From Gilvimarinus sp. DA14 (GTDB lineage Bacteria > Pseudomonadota > Gammaproteobacteria > Pseudomonadales > Cellvibrionaceae), in contig NZ_CP100350.1 of NCBI RefSeq assembly GCF_024204685.1, forward strand, positions 372,001 to 436,000: a stretch of DNA of 64,000 bases. The letters run 5' to 3'. This document shows positions 20,001 through 26,938 of the stretch, one piece after another. Position 1 is the first letter of the stretch; every line of letters starts with the position of its first letter. The notes under the pieces were generated by a model. It searched no databases. It was not told the origin of the DNA and was given only the letters and a program-made list of their open reading frames with translations. The position numbers were made by a program, and so were the translations under genes.

Positions 20001-20077
20001 TGCAGTACCAGCTCTTCTGGGTGAGAGGCACCCAATAAGAAAGAATAGTTGCTCTGGCAGTAAAGCTCGGTGTACAT
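17021..20077 (-). CDS. dnaE2: Error-prone DNA polymerase DnaE2 (ImuC)
   Basis: DnaE2 is the catalytic subunit of the ImuA-ImuB-DnaE2 translesion mutasome used in DNA damage-induced mutagenesis. The 1018-residue C-family polymerase has a PHP domain at its start ([17 protein letters not shown]), the [18 protein letters not shown] loop, and the catalytic acids in [16 protein letters not shown]. An OB domain lies near the C-terminus ([24 protein letters not shown]). It is shorter than the replicative DnaE by lacking the long C-terminal tau-binding extension. It is last in the operon, 8 nt after imuB, and converges on dnaE across a 36-nt gap. Confidence 0.95.
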   Translation of the reverse strand: [1018 protein letters not shown]

Positions 20078-20085
20078 GAGTTGGC

Positions 20086-21462
20086 CTAGCTAAAATAGCC
20101 ATGCAAATACCAGGCTTTTCTTGCCTGTATGCCACCTAATTCGCGATAGGCCCAAAGCCAGCGACCTTTTTTATCTCTGACGATGTAGTAATCTCGCAGT
20201 ACTGGTTTGTCGTCCCACCAGCCTGTAGTGATGCGCTCCGGCCCGCTGATAATAACCACGGGGGCCACGAGTGTGGGTGGCTTTTCAGTTAAAAACGCCG
20301 GGCGTAGAGGTAGGGAGACTGTTTGCGATAGCGGCTGGGCGTTGCCGGACAGCTCGGGGCGGTGGTCGTTACCCGCCTGTGGCCAGCTAAAGGCATCCGG
20401 CGGCAGTCTGGCCTGCAATAAACTCAATAACTCATTGATTGGCGTGCCCGAGTGCTGGCCAAATAAATCGCTATTTTCTTTGCTCGCTTGGTTGTTGCGT
20501 GCCTCCAGGGAAAAGGCGTGAAAGGGGTGTTCGAGACTGAGGTTTTCTAACTTAAGCGATAGCAAGCGCAGCCAGGTTTTTGGACACTGGGTACCCTTGT
20601 TGCTAAGGATTTTTATCTGCAAAGGCGTTTGCTCACAAAAGTAAAGACGCAGAATAAGTTCACGTGCCAGTTGTGCTCGTTGGCGCAGATACAGTTGCAG
20701 GGCCTCTAATAATTCGGGTAGCCAAGCCAGCAGACCTTCGCTGCTCTGGCAGGGGTAGTTGAGCTCTCGGCGGGCAAAAAAATAATCACTGGGGCTAAAG
20801 CGTGCCAGCTTAATGGGTTTTTTGTCGGTTAACTGGCGTAAATAATCAATGCTCTGTGAGTCGAGCCTGTCCGCCAGCTCTGGTAAAGGTATGGCCAGCA
20901 GGTCGCTCAAGTAGCGTATGCCGATACGCTCTAATCCCTGAATAACTTTGGGCTCAAGATCTGTCTGGGTTAGATGGACAGTCGCAAATTTGTTGTCCTT
21001 TATAGGTGATGTATTTACTGTATGCCCCATTGCGCAGGCTTTAGCGATTAAGGGATTACTGCCGGCTGCGGCGCTGAAATTTACGTTGGCCTGCTTTAAT
21101 TCTCGAGCAATGGCTTTCCAGTAGCCGTTAAAACCGCGGTAGTAGCGCAGCATAGGTTTAGTGTGCAGGGCGATACCCTGGGTCTCAATGAGACTTAAGT
21201 CTGCGCAGCAGTGATAAAGACGGTGTGCCAGCACCTCCAGTTGCTGCTGTTCAAGCTTAAGGTTGTAGGCGTGTACCTGCAGCTCACCGCACAGAGCGCT
21301 CGCCATTGCCAGTCCCATGTTTTTGTCTATGCCTTTAGCGGCAGCGCTTTGGTTGCGCTGTAAAATTTTTAGGTGCTTGGTGCAGACAATCGCTGTGGGC
21401 GAGTGAGCTTCCATCAGAGTATCCAGCTGTAGGCTGGGAAAATTCAGGTAAAGCCAGTCCAT
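20086..21462 (-). CDS. imuB: Mutasome Y-family polymerase homologue ImuB
   Basis: ImuB is a Y-family polymerase-like protein that bridges DnaE2 to the beta clamp. The 458-residue product begins WLYLNFPSLQLD, where an active Y-family enzyme would carry metal-binding acids; these appear to be absent, as in other ImuB proteins, so it should be non-catalytic. The middle keeps a helix-hairpin-helix pattern (GLERIGIRYLSDLLAIP). The C-terminus ends in the conserved YYIVRDKKGRWLWAYRELGG(I)... WYLHG(Y)F segment. It follows imuA by 3 nt and precedes dnaE2 by 8 nt. Confidence 0.92.
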   Translation of the reverse strand: MDWLYLNFPSLQLDTLMEAHSPTAIVCTKHLKILQRNQSAAAKGIDKNMGLAMASALCGELQVHAYNLKLEQQQLEVLAHRLYHCCADLSLIETQGIALHTKPMLRYYRGFNGYWKAIARELKQANVNFSAAAGSNPLIAKACAMGHTVNTSPIKDNKFATVHLTQTDLEPKVIQGLERIGIRYLSDLLAIPLPELADRLDSQSIDYLRQLTDKKPIKLARFSPSDYFFARRELNYPCQSSEGLLAWLPELLEALQLYLRQRAQLARELILRLYFCEQTPLQIKILSNKGTQCPKTWLRLLSLKLENLSLEHPFHAFSLEARNNQASKENSDLFGQHSGTPINELLSLLQARLPPDAFSWPQAGNDHRPELSGNAQPLSQTVSLPLRPAFLTEKPPTLVAPVVIISGPERITTGWWDDKPVLRDYYIVRDKKGRWLWAYRELGGIQARKAWYLHGYFS

Positions 21463-21465
21463 CGG

Positions 21466-22149
21466 TTAATGCCATTTTTGCGCCCGGGTAGGGCGCGTGC
21501 GGGTTTGGCCTTGGCGTTCTGTACATAGATCAGGCCACTGGGCTTGCCAGGTTAAGTCTATAGGGCCGGCGGGCCAGCCTCCTTTGCGTTTGTTAATCAT
21601 CACCGAAATACCATTGGCGCGAGGTTCTGCGCTTAAGCTTAATGTTAGTGGTACAGAGGCCTGGGCGTTATCGCCACACAGCCAGAGCGTGCTGGTACCT
21701 TTATAAGCGGCCAGTTGCAGGCGTTTGCACTCACTGCTGCTTAACGAGCAGTTCCATACCAACAGGGTGGGGCAGCAGCCGCTTTGTAGACACTCTTGAA
21801 TGCTCCAAAGTAGGTCTCGCTTATGGGGAATGCTCAGACTGAGCAGTTTAGGCGCGGACAGCTCCTGGGCCTGCCAAAAGTCTGGCTGGGGCGGGCCTGG
21901 TGGATTAATCAGTACCAGTGGGGCAGAGTTACTTACCCGGTTTTTTATATAGGGCATTAGCAGCCGGACTTCTCCCGACCCTGGCTGGCTGCGCAGCTTA
22001 CAGACGCCAAACTGTGGAAACCCGCCTCCCAGCACTTGGTTAAGCTCCGTAAACCCTGAGTCCACACACGGGGCGGGAGGCGTCAGCTGGCAGCCTCGAT
22101 GAATACTGCCACTGTTTTCAAGCGTTTTGAGAATATCGACTCTGGTCAT
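21466..22149 (-). CDS. imuA: SOS mutasome protein ImuA (RecA/SulA-like)
   Basis: ImuA is a RecA-related accessory protein of the ImuA-ImuB-DnaE2 mutasome. The 227-residue product has the family opening VDSGFTELNQVLGGGFPQFG and a degenerate nucleotide-binding loop (RSQPGSGEVRLLMP, no clear Walker A lysine). Further on are the segments LLVWNCSLSSSECKRLQLAA and a basic RKGGWPAGP(I)... end. It is the first gene of the operon and starts 15 nt from a LexA box. Family members are also annotated as SulA-like cell division inhibitors, but the cassette context favours ImuA. Confidence 0.9.
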   Translation of the reverse strand: MTRVDILKTLENSGSIHRGCQLTPPAPCVDSGFTELNQVLGGGFPQFGVCKLRSQPGSGEVRLLMPYIKNRVSNSAPLVLINPPGPPQPDFWQAQELSAPKLLSLSIPHKRDLLWSIQECLQSGCCPTLLVWNCSLSSSECKRLQLAAYKGTSTLWLCGDNAQASVPLTLSLSAEPRANGISVMINKRKGGWPAGPIDLTWQAQWPDLCTERQGQTRTRPTRAQKWH

Positions 22150-22164
22150 TTTGCCAACCTAAGG

Positions 22165-22180
22165 CTGTATATGCATACAG
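22165..22180. promoter_or_regulatory. LexA (SOS) box before imuA
   Basis: The 16-bp sequence CTGTATATGCATACAG fits the gammaproteobacterial LexA consensus CTGT-N8-ACAG exactly in both half-sites. It lies 16-31 nt upstream of the imuA start codon, overlapping the likely promoter, so LexA should repress imuA-imuB-dnaE2 until DNA damage. Confidence 0.92.
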
Positions 22181-22206
22181 TATATTGACCGTATTGATAG
22201 ATGCAA
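22179..22206 (-). promoter_or_regulatory. Probable sigma-70 promoter of imuA-imuB-dnaE2
   Basis: On the minus strand a TATACT -10 element (22184 down to 22179) sits 16 bp after a weak TTGCAT -35 element (22206 to 22201). The -10 box abuts and overlaps the LexA box by two bases, a normal layout for SOS repression. Confidence 0.55.
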
Positions 22207-22245
22207 GGTTTATTGTAGGGGGGGCGCTTTTGTGACTTAGATACG

Positions 22246-22271
22246 AAAAAGCCCCTGTGGTCAGGGGCTTT
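22246..22271 (-). terminator. Intrinsic terminator of ectR
   Basis: A perfect 10-bp stem (22248-22257 with 22262-22271), a TGGT loop on the plus strand, and a T run on the minus strand. It follows the stop codon of the MarR-type gene by about 30 nt and closes its transcript before imuA. Confidence 0.88.
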
Positions 22272-22301
22272 GGGGTGGGAATCGGGGCGGATCGAAGGGG
22301 G

Positions 22302-22886
22302 TTAGTTCTTGTCGATTTCGCCGCGATCCAGGGCGCCAATATCCAGAAAGGGTGAGGCGTCCAGCTTATCGGCATTCATCATTTCGGCAACCCGCTGCAA
22401 TGAGGCGATAATCATGCTTTGCTCCCAATTATCCAAGCCTTTAAAACGACGTACGAAATCGTCTTGCAAGGCAGTGGGGGCGCTCTCTAGAATTTTGCTG
22501 CCCTTGTGGGTCAACTGCGGATAAACCTTGCGTTTATCCTGCTGCGAGCGCACTCGGGTAATCAGCTCGCGCTTTTCCAGTCGATCAAGCACGGTGGTTA
22601 CCGTCGCCTGGGAAAGGCTCATATCCCGCGCCAGCTCGCTGATGGTCATATCCCCTTTGTTATTCAGAATCTGCATGAGCAGTAATTGAGGGCCGGTAAC
22701 GCTGGCAGTTTTAATCAGTTTTTTGGAGTGTAAATCGGTGGCGCGGATGACACGACGCAGGGCCACCAGTACTTCTTCTATCTTGTCCATTGCCGTTCTC
22801 TGGTTAGAAAGCGCGAAATTATAAGCAGCTTTTGCTTCGAGTCCTAATCTTTCTCGGTCGACGGGCGATTTTGTCGCGTGGGCCAT
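22302..22886 (-). CDS. ectR: MarR-family regulator of ectoine synthesis (EctR1/CosR type)
   Basis: This is a dimeric winged-helix repressor of the MarR family, probably controlling ectABC-ask in response to salinity. The conserved core starts at MDKIEEVLVALRRVIRATDLHSKKL and has the recognition region TISELARDMSLSQATVTTVLDRLEKRELI and the wing RSQQDKRKVY. Three starts are possible: 22919, 22886 and 22790. I chose 22886 because AAGG lies eight bases upstream; family similarity itself begins only at 22790, so about 32 N-terminal residues are uncertain. The gene is divergent from ectA, and an operator closely resembling the EctR1 site lies between them, which supports the name. Confidence 0.85.
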   Translation of the reverse strand: MAHATKSPVDRERLGLEAKAAYNFALSNQRTAMDKIEEVLVALRRVIRATDLHSKKLIKTASVTGPQLLLMQILNNKGDMTISELARDMSLSQATVTTVLDRLEKRELITRVRSQQDKRKVYPQLTHKGSKILESAPTALQDDFVRRFKGLDNWEQSMIIASLQRVAEMMNADKLDASPFLDIGALDRGEIDKN

Positions 22887-22961
22887 AAGAATTACCTTTT
22901 GGGTTATCTTTTTGTCCATTGCCCTTTAGCGGATGTGGAGCGAGGGCTAGTTGATGTCGTC

Positions 22962-22990
22962 TGGACACTGGAATTTACTTAGTGTACTAT
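22962..22990 (+). promoter_or_regulatory. Sigma-70 promoter of ectA operon
   Basis: TGGACA (22962-22967), a 17-bp spacer and TACTAT (22985-22990) form a good sigma-70-type promoter about 170 nt before ectA. The -10 element lies wholly inside the EctR-like operator, so repressor binding would block it. A TATAGT element reads the other way at 22991-22986 and could serve ectR. Confidence 0.65.
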
Positions 22991-22993
22991 AGA
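22976..22993. promoter_or_regulatory. EctR1-type operator between ectR and ectA
   Basis: TACTTAGT-GT-ACTATAGA is a pseudopalindrome of two 8-bp half-sites with a 2-bp gap. It differs at only two positions from the EctR1 operator I recall for the Methylomicrobium ectoine operon (TATTTAGT-GT-ACTATATA). It lies in the divergent gap and overlaps the -10 box of the ectA promoter. Recall of the published site is from memory. Confidence 0.75.
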
Positions 22994-23161
22994 TTAAAGT
23001 TTAGAGCACTAACTAATGTGTAGCTGATTTTTCATGGCGCAATTCGTTAGAAGGTGATTTTTTGCCGGTATAGGCTATAAATAATCGCTGGATTGCCAAA
23101 CTTTGGTCACAAATTAGGTTTAGTGTTTAAATTTATCTCCTTAGAGGAAAAAGTAAATTTC

Positions 23162-23653
23162 ATGTCGGATTCTGTAGAGTTACGTCACCCCACCTCTGAA
23201 GATGGATATGCCGTTAATCAACTAGTGGCTGCCAACCCCCCGCTGGACCCGAACTCCATTTACTGCAACCTGCTGCAGTGCTCGCATTTTGCAGACACGG
23301 CAGTGGCGGCCTTTAAAGACGGCCAAATGGTGGGGTTTGTCTCCGGTTATGTGCCGCCGTCCATGCCCCATGTGCTGTTTGTTTGGCAGATTGTGGTGGA
23401 TAAAGCAGGGCGCGGCCTTGGTTTGGCAAAAAAGCTGGTGAAAGCGCAGCTGGATAGTCCCGCCTGCAAAGAAGTGACTCATATCCACACGACGATTACT
23501 CCTGATAACGACGCCTCCTGGGGGCTGTTTCGCTCTCTGGCTAAAGATTTGAGCGCCGAGCTGAAAAGCGGCGTGTACTTTGAAAAAGACAAGCACTTTG
23601 GCGGTGTGCACGATGATGAGCACCTGCTTGAGATTGGGCCTATTAGCCGTTAA
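23162..23653 (+). CDS. ectA: L-2,4-diaminobutyrate N-gamma-acetyltransferase
   Basis: EctA acetylates diaminobutyrate with acetyl-CoA, the second step of ectoine synthesis. The 163-residue GNAT protein has VELRHPTSEDGYAVNQLV at its start, the acetyl-CoA loop GRGLGLAKKLV, and the TTITPDNDASWGLFRSLA segment typical of EctA. An in-frame extension to 23093 is mostly non-conserved, so ATG 23162 is used; AGAGGAA at 23143-23149 is a rather distant ribosome site. It is the first gene of ectA-ectB-ectC-ask. Confidence 0.95.
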   Translation: MSDSVELRHPTSEDGYAVNQLVAANPPLDPNSIYCNLLQCSHFADTAVAAFKDGQMVGFVSGYVPPSMPHVLFVWQIVVDKAGRGLGLAKKLVKAQLDSPACKEVTHIHTTITPDNDASWGLFRSLAKDLSAELKSGVYFEKDKHFGGVHDDEHLLEIGPISR

Positions 23654-23708
23654 TGGCGAATGAACGCCCGCTAATGAATTCTCTATTTATTATTTAACTG
23701 AGGTCAGT

Positions 23709-24983
23709 ATGAATATTTTTAACGAAATGGAATCGGAAGTTCAGTCTTATGCTCGCTCTTTTCCGGTAGTGTTTAACAAGGCAAAAGACTGCTACTTGTA
23801 TGGTGAGGATGGTAAGCAATATATTGATTTCTTGTCCGGCGCTGGCTCTTTGAACTATGGCCACAACAATGACCACTTGAAGCAGGCTCTGCTCGATTAC
23901 ATTGCTGAAGACGGCATTACTCACGGTTTGGATATGCACAGTGCGGCAAAAGCCCGTTTTCTCGAGGTGTTTCGCGATAAAATTCTCGCACCGCGTGATA
24001 TGGAATATGTGCTGCAATTTACCGGTCCCACCGGAACCAACGCGGTTGAGGCTGCACTGAAAATCGCGCGCAAGGTAACCGGACGCACCAATGTGATCTC
24101 GTTCACCAACGGTTTTCACGGCTGCTCGCTGGGGGCAGTTTCGGCCACCGGCAATCAGCATCACCGCGGTGGTGCAGGTGTAGCCTTGAGCGATGTGGAT
24201 CGTATGCCTTTTTGTGGTTACTACGGCCGCGATGTCGATACCATTAAGATGATCGATAAACTGCTGTCAGATCCCTCCAGTGGTATCGATAAGCCGGCCG
24301 CCGCCATTGTTGAAGCGGTACAAGGTGAGGGTGGCCTGAATGTGGCAACCACTGAGTGGTTGCAGGCCCTGGAGCGTCTGTGTAAGAAGCACGACATTTT
24401 ACTGATTTTGGATGATATTCAAGCCGGATGCGGCCGTACGGGTACCTTTTTTAGCTTTGAGCCCGCGGGCATTAAGCCGGACATTGTTACCCTGTCTAAA
24501 TCTTTGAGCGCCTACGGCTTGCCGTTTGCAGTCGTAATGATCAAGCCGGATTTAGATATCTGGGAGCCGGGTGAGCACAATGGTACTTTCCGTGGTAACA
24601 ACCACGCGTTTGTCACCGCAACTGCTGCCATTGAGCACTACTGGAGCGATGACAAGCTAGAAAATGAAATTAAGGCTAAGGCTCAGTTGGTCACCCAGCG
24701 TTTTAAGAAGATTATTGAAGCCAATGGTGAGTTAACTCTGCGCCTTAAAGGCCGCGGTTTGATGCAGGGCATTGACTGTGGCACCGGCGAGTTGGCCAGC
24801 AAAGTGTGCGCCCAGGCGTTTGAACACGGCGTTGTGATCGAAACCTCGGGTAATCACAGTCAGATTGTTAAATGCTTCTGCCCGCTCACCATCAGCGAAG
24901 ACGCCTTGAACGAGGGTTTGAATAAGCTGGAGCAAAGCTTTGCCGAAGTCTTTGCCCAAGAGAAGCTGAAAAAGGCATCGTAA
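23709..24983 (+). CDS. ectB: Diaminobutyrate-2-oxoglutarate aminotransferase
   Basis: EctB is a class III PLP aminotransferase that makes L-2,4-diaminobutyrate from aspartate semialdehyde and glutamate, the first step of the ectoine branch. The 424-residue protein shows [19 protein letters not shown], the [20 protein letters not shown] metal/PLP segment, and the Schiff-base lysine K264 in [11 protein letters not shown]. It lies 55 nt after ectA. The substrate comes from aspartyl phosphate made by the operon's own aspartokinase. Confidence 0.97.
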   Translation: MNIFNEMESEVQSYARSFPVVFNKAKDCYLYGEDGKQYIDFLSGAGSLNYGHNNDHLKQALLDYIAEDGITHGLDMHSAAKARFLEVFRDKILAPRDMEYVLQFTGPTGTNAVEAALKIARKVTGRTNVISFTNGFHGCSLGAVSATGNQHHRGGAGVALSDVDRMPFCGYYGRDVDTIKMIDKLLSDPSSGIDKPAAAIVEAVQGEGGLNVATTEWLQALERLCKKHDILLILDDIQAGCGRTGTFFSFEPAGIKPDIVTLSKSLSAYGLPFAVVMIKPDLDIWEPGEHNGTFRGNNHAFVTATAAIEHYWSDDKLENEIKAKAQLVTQRFKKIIEANGELTLRLKGRGLMQGIDCGTGELASKVCAQAFEHGVVIETSGNHSQIVKCFCPLTISEDALNEGLNKLEQSFAEVFAQEKLKKAS

Positions 24984-25002
24984 GTAGACGATGATCTTTA
25001 AC

Positions 25003-25021
25003 GGCGGCCCACAGGGCCGCC
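25003..25021 (+). other. Hairpin between ectB and ectC
   Basis: An 8-bp G+C-rich inverted repeat (25003-25010 with 25014-25021) with a 3-nt loop, followed by a short ATTGTTTTA stretch. It lies in the 72-nt ectB-ectC gap and could be a weak terminator that lowers ectC expression or a stabilising 3' stem. Confidence 0.5.
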
Positions 25022-25055
25022 ATTGTTTTACCGCCACGAATTTAAGGAGTAACCA

Positions 25056-25454
25056 ATGATTGTTAGACGCTTAAAAGACGCAGAAAAAAGCGATCGCAAA
25101 ATTGTTTCCGAGGGCTGGGATAGCACCCGCTTGGCCTTGCGCAACGACAACATGGGCTTTTCGTTCCACATTACCACTATTTACCGCGATGCGGAGTTGC
25201 ATCTGCACTATCAAAACCATCTGGAATCTGTGTACTGCGTCAGTGGTTACGGCTCCATTGAAGATCTGGCCACCGGCGAAGTGCACACCATTGAGCCGGG
25301 TACCATTTATTTGCTGGATCAGCACGACAAGCATATTTTGCGCGCCGAAGAAGAAATGAAAATGGCCTGCGTATTTAACCCGCCTTTGCACGGTAAAGAA
25401 GTTCATAATGCCGAAGGCGCCTACGAATTAGATGCCGAGGAGGTTAAAGGCTAA
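25056..25454 (+). CDS. ectC: L-ectoine synthase
   Basis: EctC cyclises N-gamma-acetyl-diaminobutyrate to ectoine; it is a metal-dependent cupin. The 132-residue protein begins [12 protein letters not shown], has the cupin barrel with the [20 protein letters not shown] segment, and continues with [16 protein letters not shown] and [13 protein letters not shown], which include the metal and substrate residues of the family. A clear AAGGAG precedes the ATG. No ectD hydroxylase gene follows, so the final product in this cluster is ectoine rather than hydroxyectoine. Confidence 0.97.
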   Translation: MIVRRLKDAEKSDRKIVSEGWDSTRLALRNDNMGFSFHITTIYRDAELHLHYQNHLESVYCVSGYGSIEDLATGEVHTIEPGTIYLLDQHDKHILRAEEEMKMACVFNPPLHGKEVHNAEGAYELDAEEVKG

Positions 25455-25488
25455 GTTGAAAGATTACTTTCACTCTCTTTCAACTTAG
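25451..25488 (+). other. 12-bp inverted repeat between ectC and ask
   Basis: CTAAGTTGAAAG (25451-25462) is repeated exactly in inverse form at 25477-25488, leaving a 14-nt loop. It includes the ectC stop codon and ends 13 nt before the ask start. No T tract follows, so it is more likely a processing, stability or attenuation stem than a full terminator. Confidence 0.6.
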
Positions 25489-25501
25489 CAAAGGCAAGTA
25501 T

Positions 25502-26938
25502 ATGAGTCATACAGTAGAGAAAATTGGCGGCACCTCCATGAGTCAGTATGAGGCGGTGCGTGACAATGTGATTTTAAAAGGCAATAACAGCACCGATATT
25601 TACAACAGGGTTTTTGTTGTTTCGGCCTATGGTGGCATGACGGATTTGCTGCTGGAGAACAAAAAAAATGGCAAGCCCGGGGTGTATGGACTGTTTGCCA
25701 GCACCAGTGACGATGAAGATTGGCATCAGGCATTTGGCGAAGTGCGCAGTGAGATGTTTGCCATCAATGAATCACTGTTCGGGCAGACCGAGCTCGGTGA
25801 TAAAGCCAATGAGTTTATCGCTCAGCGCCTAGAAGATGCCGAGCGAGTGCTGAAAGATCTGGAGCGGTTATGCCAGCACGGTCACTTTGAACTGCAAGCC
25901 CATTTGTTTACTGTACGTGAAATGCTTGCCAGCCTCGGCGAGGCGCACAGCGCCTGGAATATGGCACACCTGCTAAAGCGTGACGGTATTAATGCCCGCT
26001 TCGTGGATTTATCAGGCTGGCAGGCGGATCAGGCCGAGACCTTGGACGACATGATTAACAAGGCGTTTGCCGATGTGGATTATGCCAGCGAACTGGCGAT
26101 CGCCACTGGTTATACCCATTGCGACAAGGGCCTGATGGCAACCTTTGATCGCGGCTACAGTGAAATGACCTTTAGTCGTATCGCGGTGCTAACCGGTGCG
26201 CGTGAGTCTATCATTCACAAGGAGTATCACCTGAGTAGCGCAGATCCTCGTTTGGTGGGGGCTGATAAAGTCGTACCCATAGGTCGCACCAACTATGATG
26301 TGGCCGACCAACTGGCGAATTTGGGGATGGAGGCCATTCATCCTCGTGCGGCAAAAGGGTTGCGTCAGGCGGATATTCCGCTGCGGGTAATGAACACCTT
26401 TGAGCCGGAGCACGCCGGCACCCTGATTACAGGCGATTATGTGAGCGATACGCCCCGGGTAGAAATTATTGCCGGACGTCGCCGGGTTTATTCCATTGAG
26501 CTGTTTGATCAGGATATGATGGGCAGCATCGAAAAGTACGATTCAGGTATTTTAAAAACCATTGCCCGCTTCAAAGCCCATGTGGTGAGTAAAGATATCA
26601 ACGCCAATACCATTACTCACTATGTCGGGGCTAACTTGAAAACGGTAAATCGTATTCGCCGCGAACTGGAAGAGTTGTATCCCGATGCCGAAATCAACAC
26701 CCGCAAGGTGGCGGTTGTGTCGGCGATTGGCAGCGATATGAAAGTGCCGGGTATGCTGGCTAAAACCGTATCGGCTTTATCTGAGGTCAATATTAGTATT
26801 CTCGCCATGCATCAGTCGATTCGTCAGGTGGATATGCAGTTTATTCTCGACGAAGACGATTACGATCTGGCCGTACAAAGCCTGCACCGCTGCTTGATTG
26901 AGGTGCACAATCACGGAGAGGCCATATGCGCTGCCTAA
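25502..26938 (+). CDS. ask: Ectoine-operon aspartate kinase (Ask_Ect)
   Basis: This aspartokinase makes aspartyl phosphate for ectoine and is a distinct subgroup that travels with ectABC. The 478-residue protein opens with TVEKIGGTSMSQYEAVRDNV and has the kinase segments DRGYSEMTFSRIAVLTGA and SSADPRLVGADKV. Two ACT domains at the C-terminus (from about residue 330) include NTRKVAVVSAIGSDMKVPGMLAKTVSAL. The Ask_Ect group is considered less sensitive to amino acid feedback, which suits bulk osmolyte synthesis. Its end overlaps the next gene by 13 nt. Confidence 0.95.
   Translation: MSHTVEKIGGTSMSQYEAVRDNVILKGNNSTDIYNRVFVVSAYGGMTDLLLENKKNGKPGVYGLFASTSDDEDWHQAFGEVRSEMFAINESLFGQTELGDKANEFIAQRLEDAERVLKDLERLCQHGHFELQAHLFTVREMLASLGEAHSAWNMAHLLKRDGINARFVDLSGWQADQAETLDDMINKAFADVDYASELAIATGYTHCDKGLMATFDRGYSEMTFSRIAVLTGARESIIHKEYHLSSADPRLVGADKVVPIGRTNYDVADQLANLGMEAIHPRAAKGLRQADIPLRVMNTFEPEHAGTLITGDYVSDTPRVEIIAGRRRVYSIELFDQDMMGSIEKYDSGILKTIARFKAHVVSKDINANTITHYVGANLKTVNRIRRELEELYPDAEINTRKVAVVSAIGSDMKVPGMLAKTVSALSEVNISILAMHQSIRQVDMQFILDEDDYDLAVQSLHRCLIEVHNHGEAICAA

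Noticed and set aside
20086-21462. Reading ImuB as an active Y-family polymerase (DinB/UmuC)
   Set aside because: The metal-binding acids expected at its start are missing and the cassette context fits the inactive ImuB bridge.
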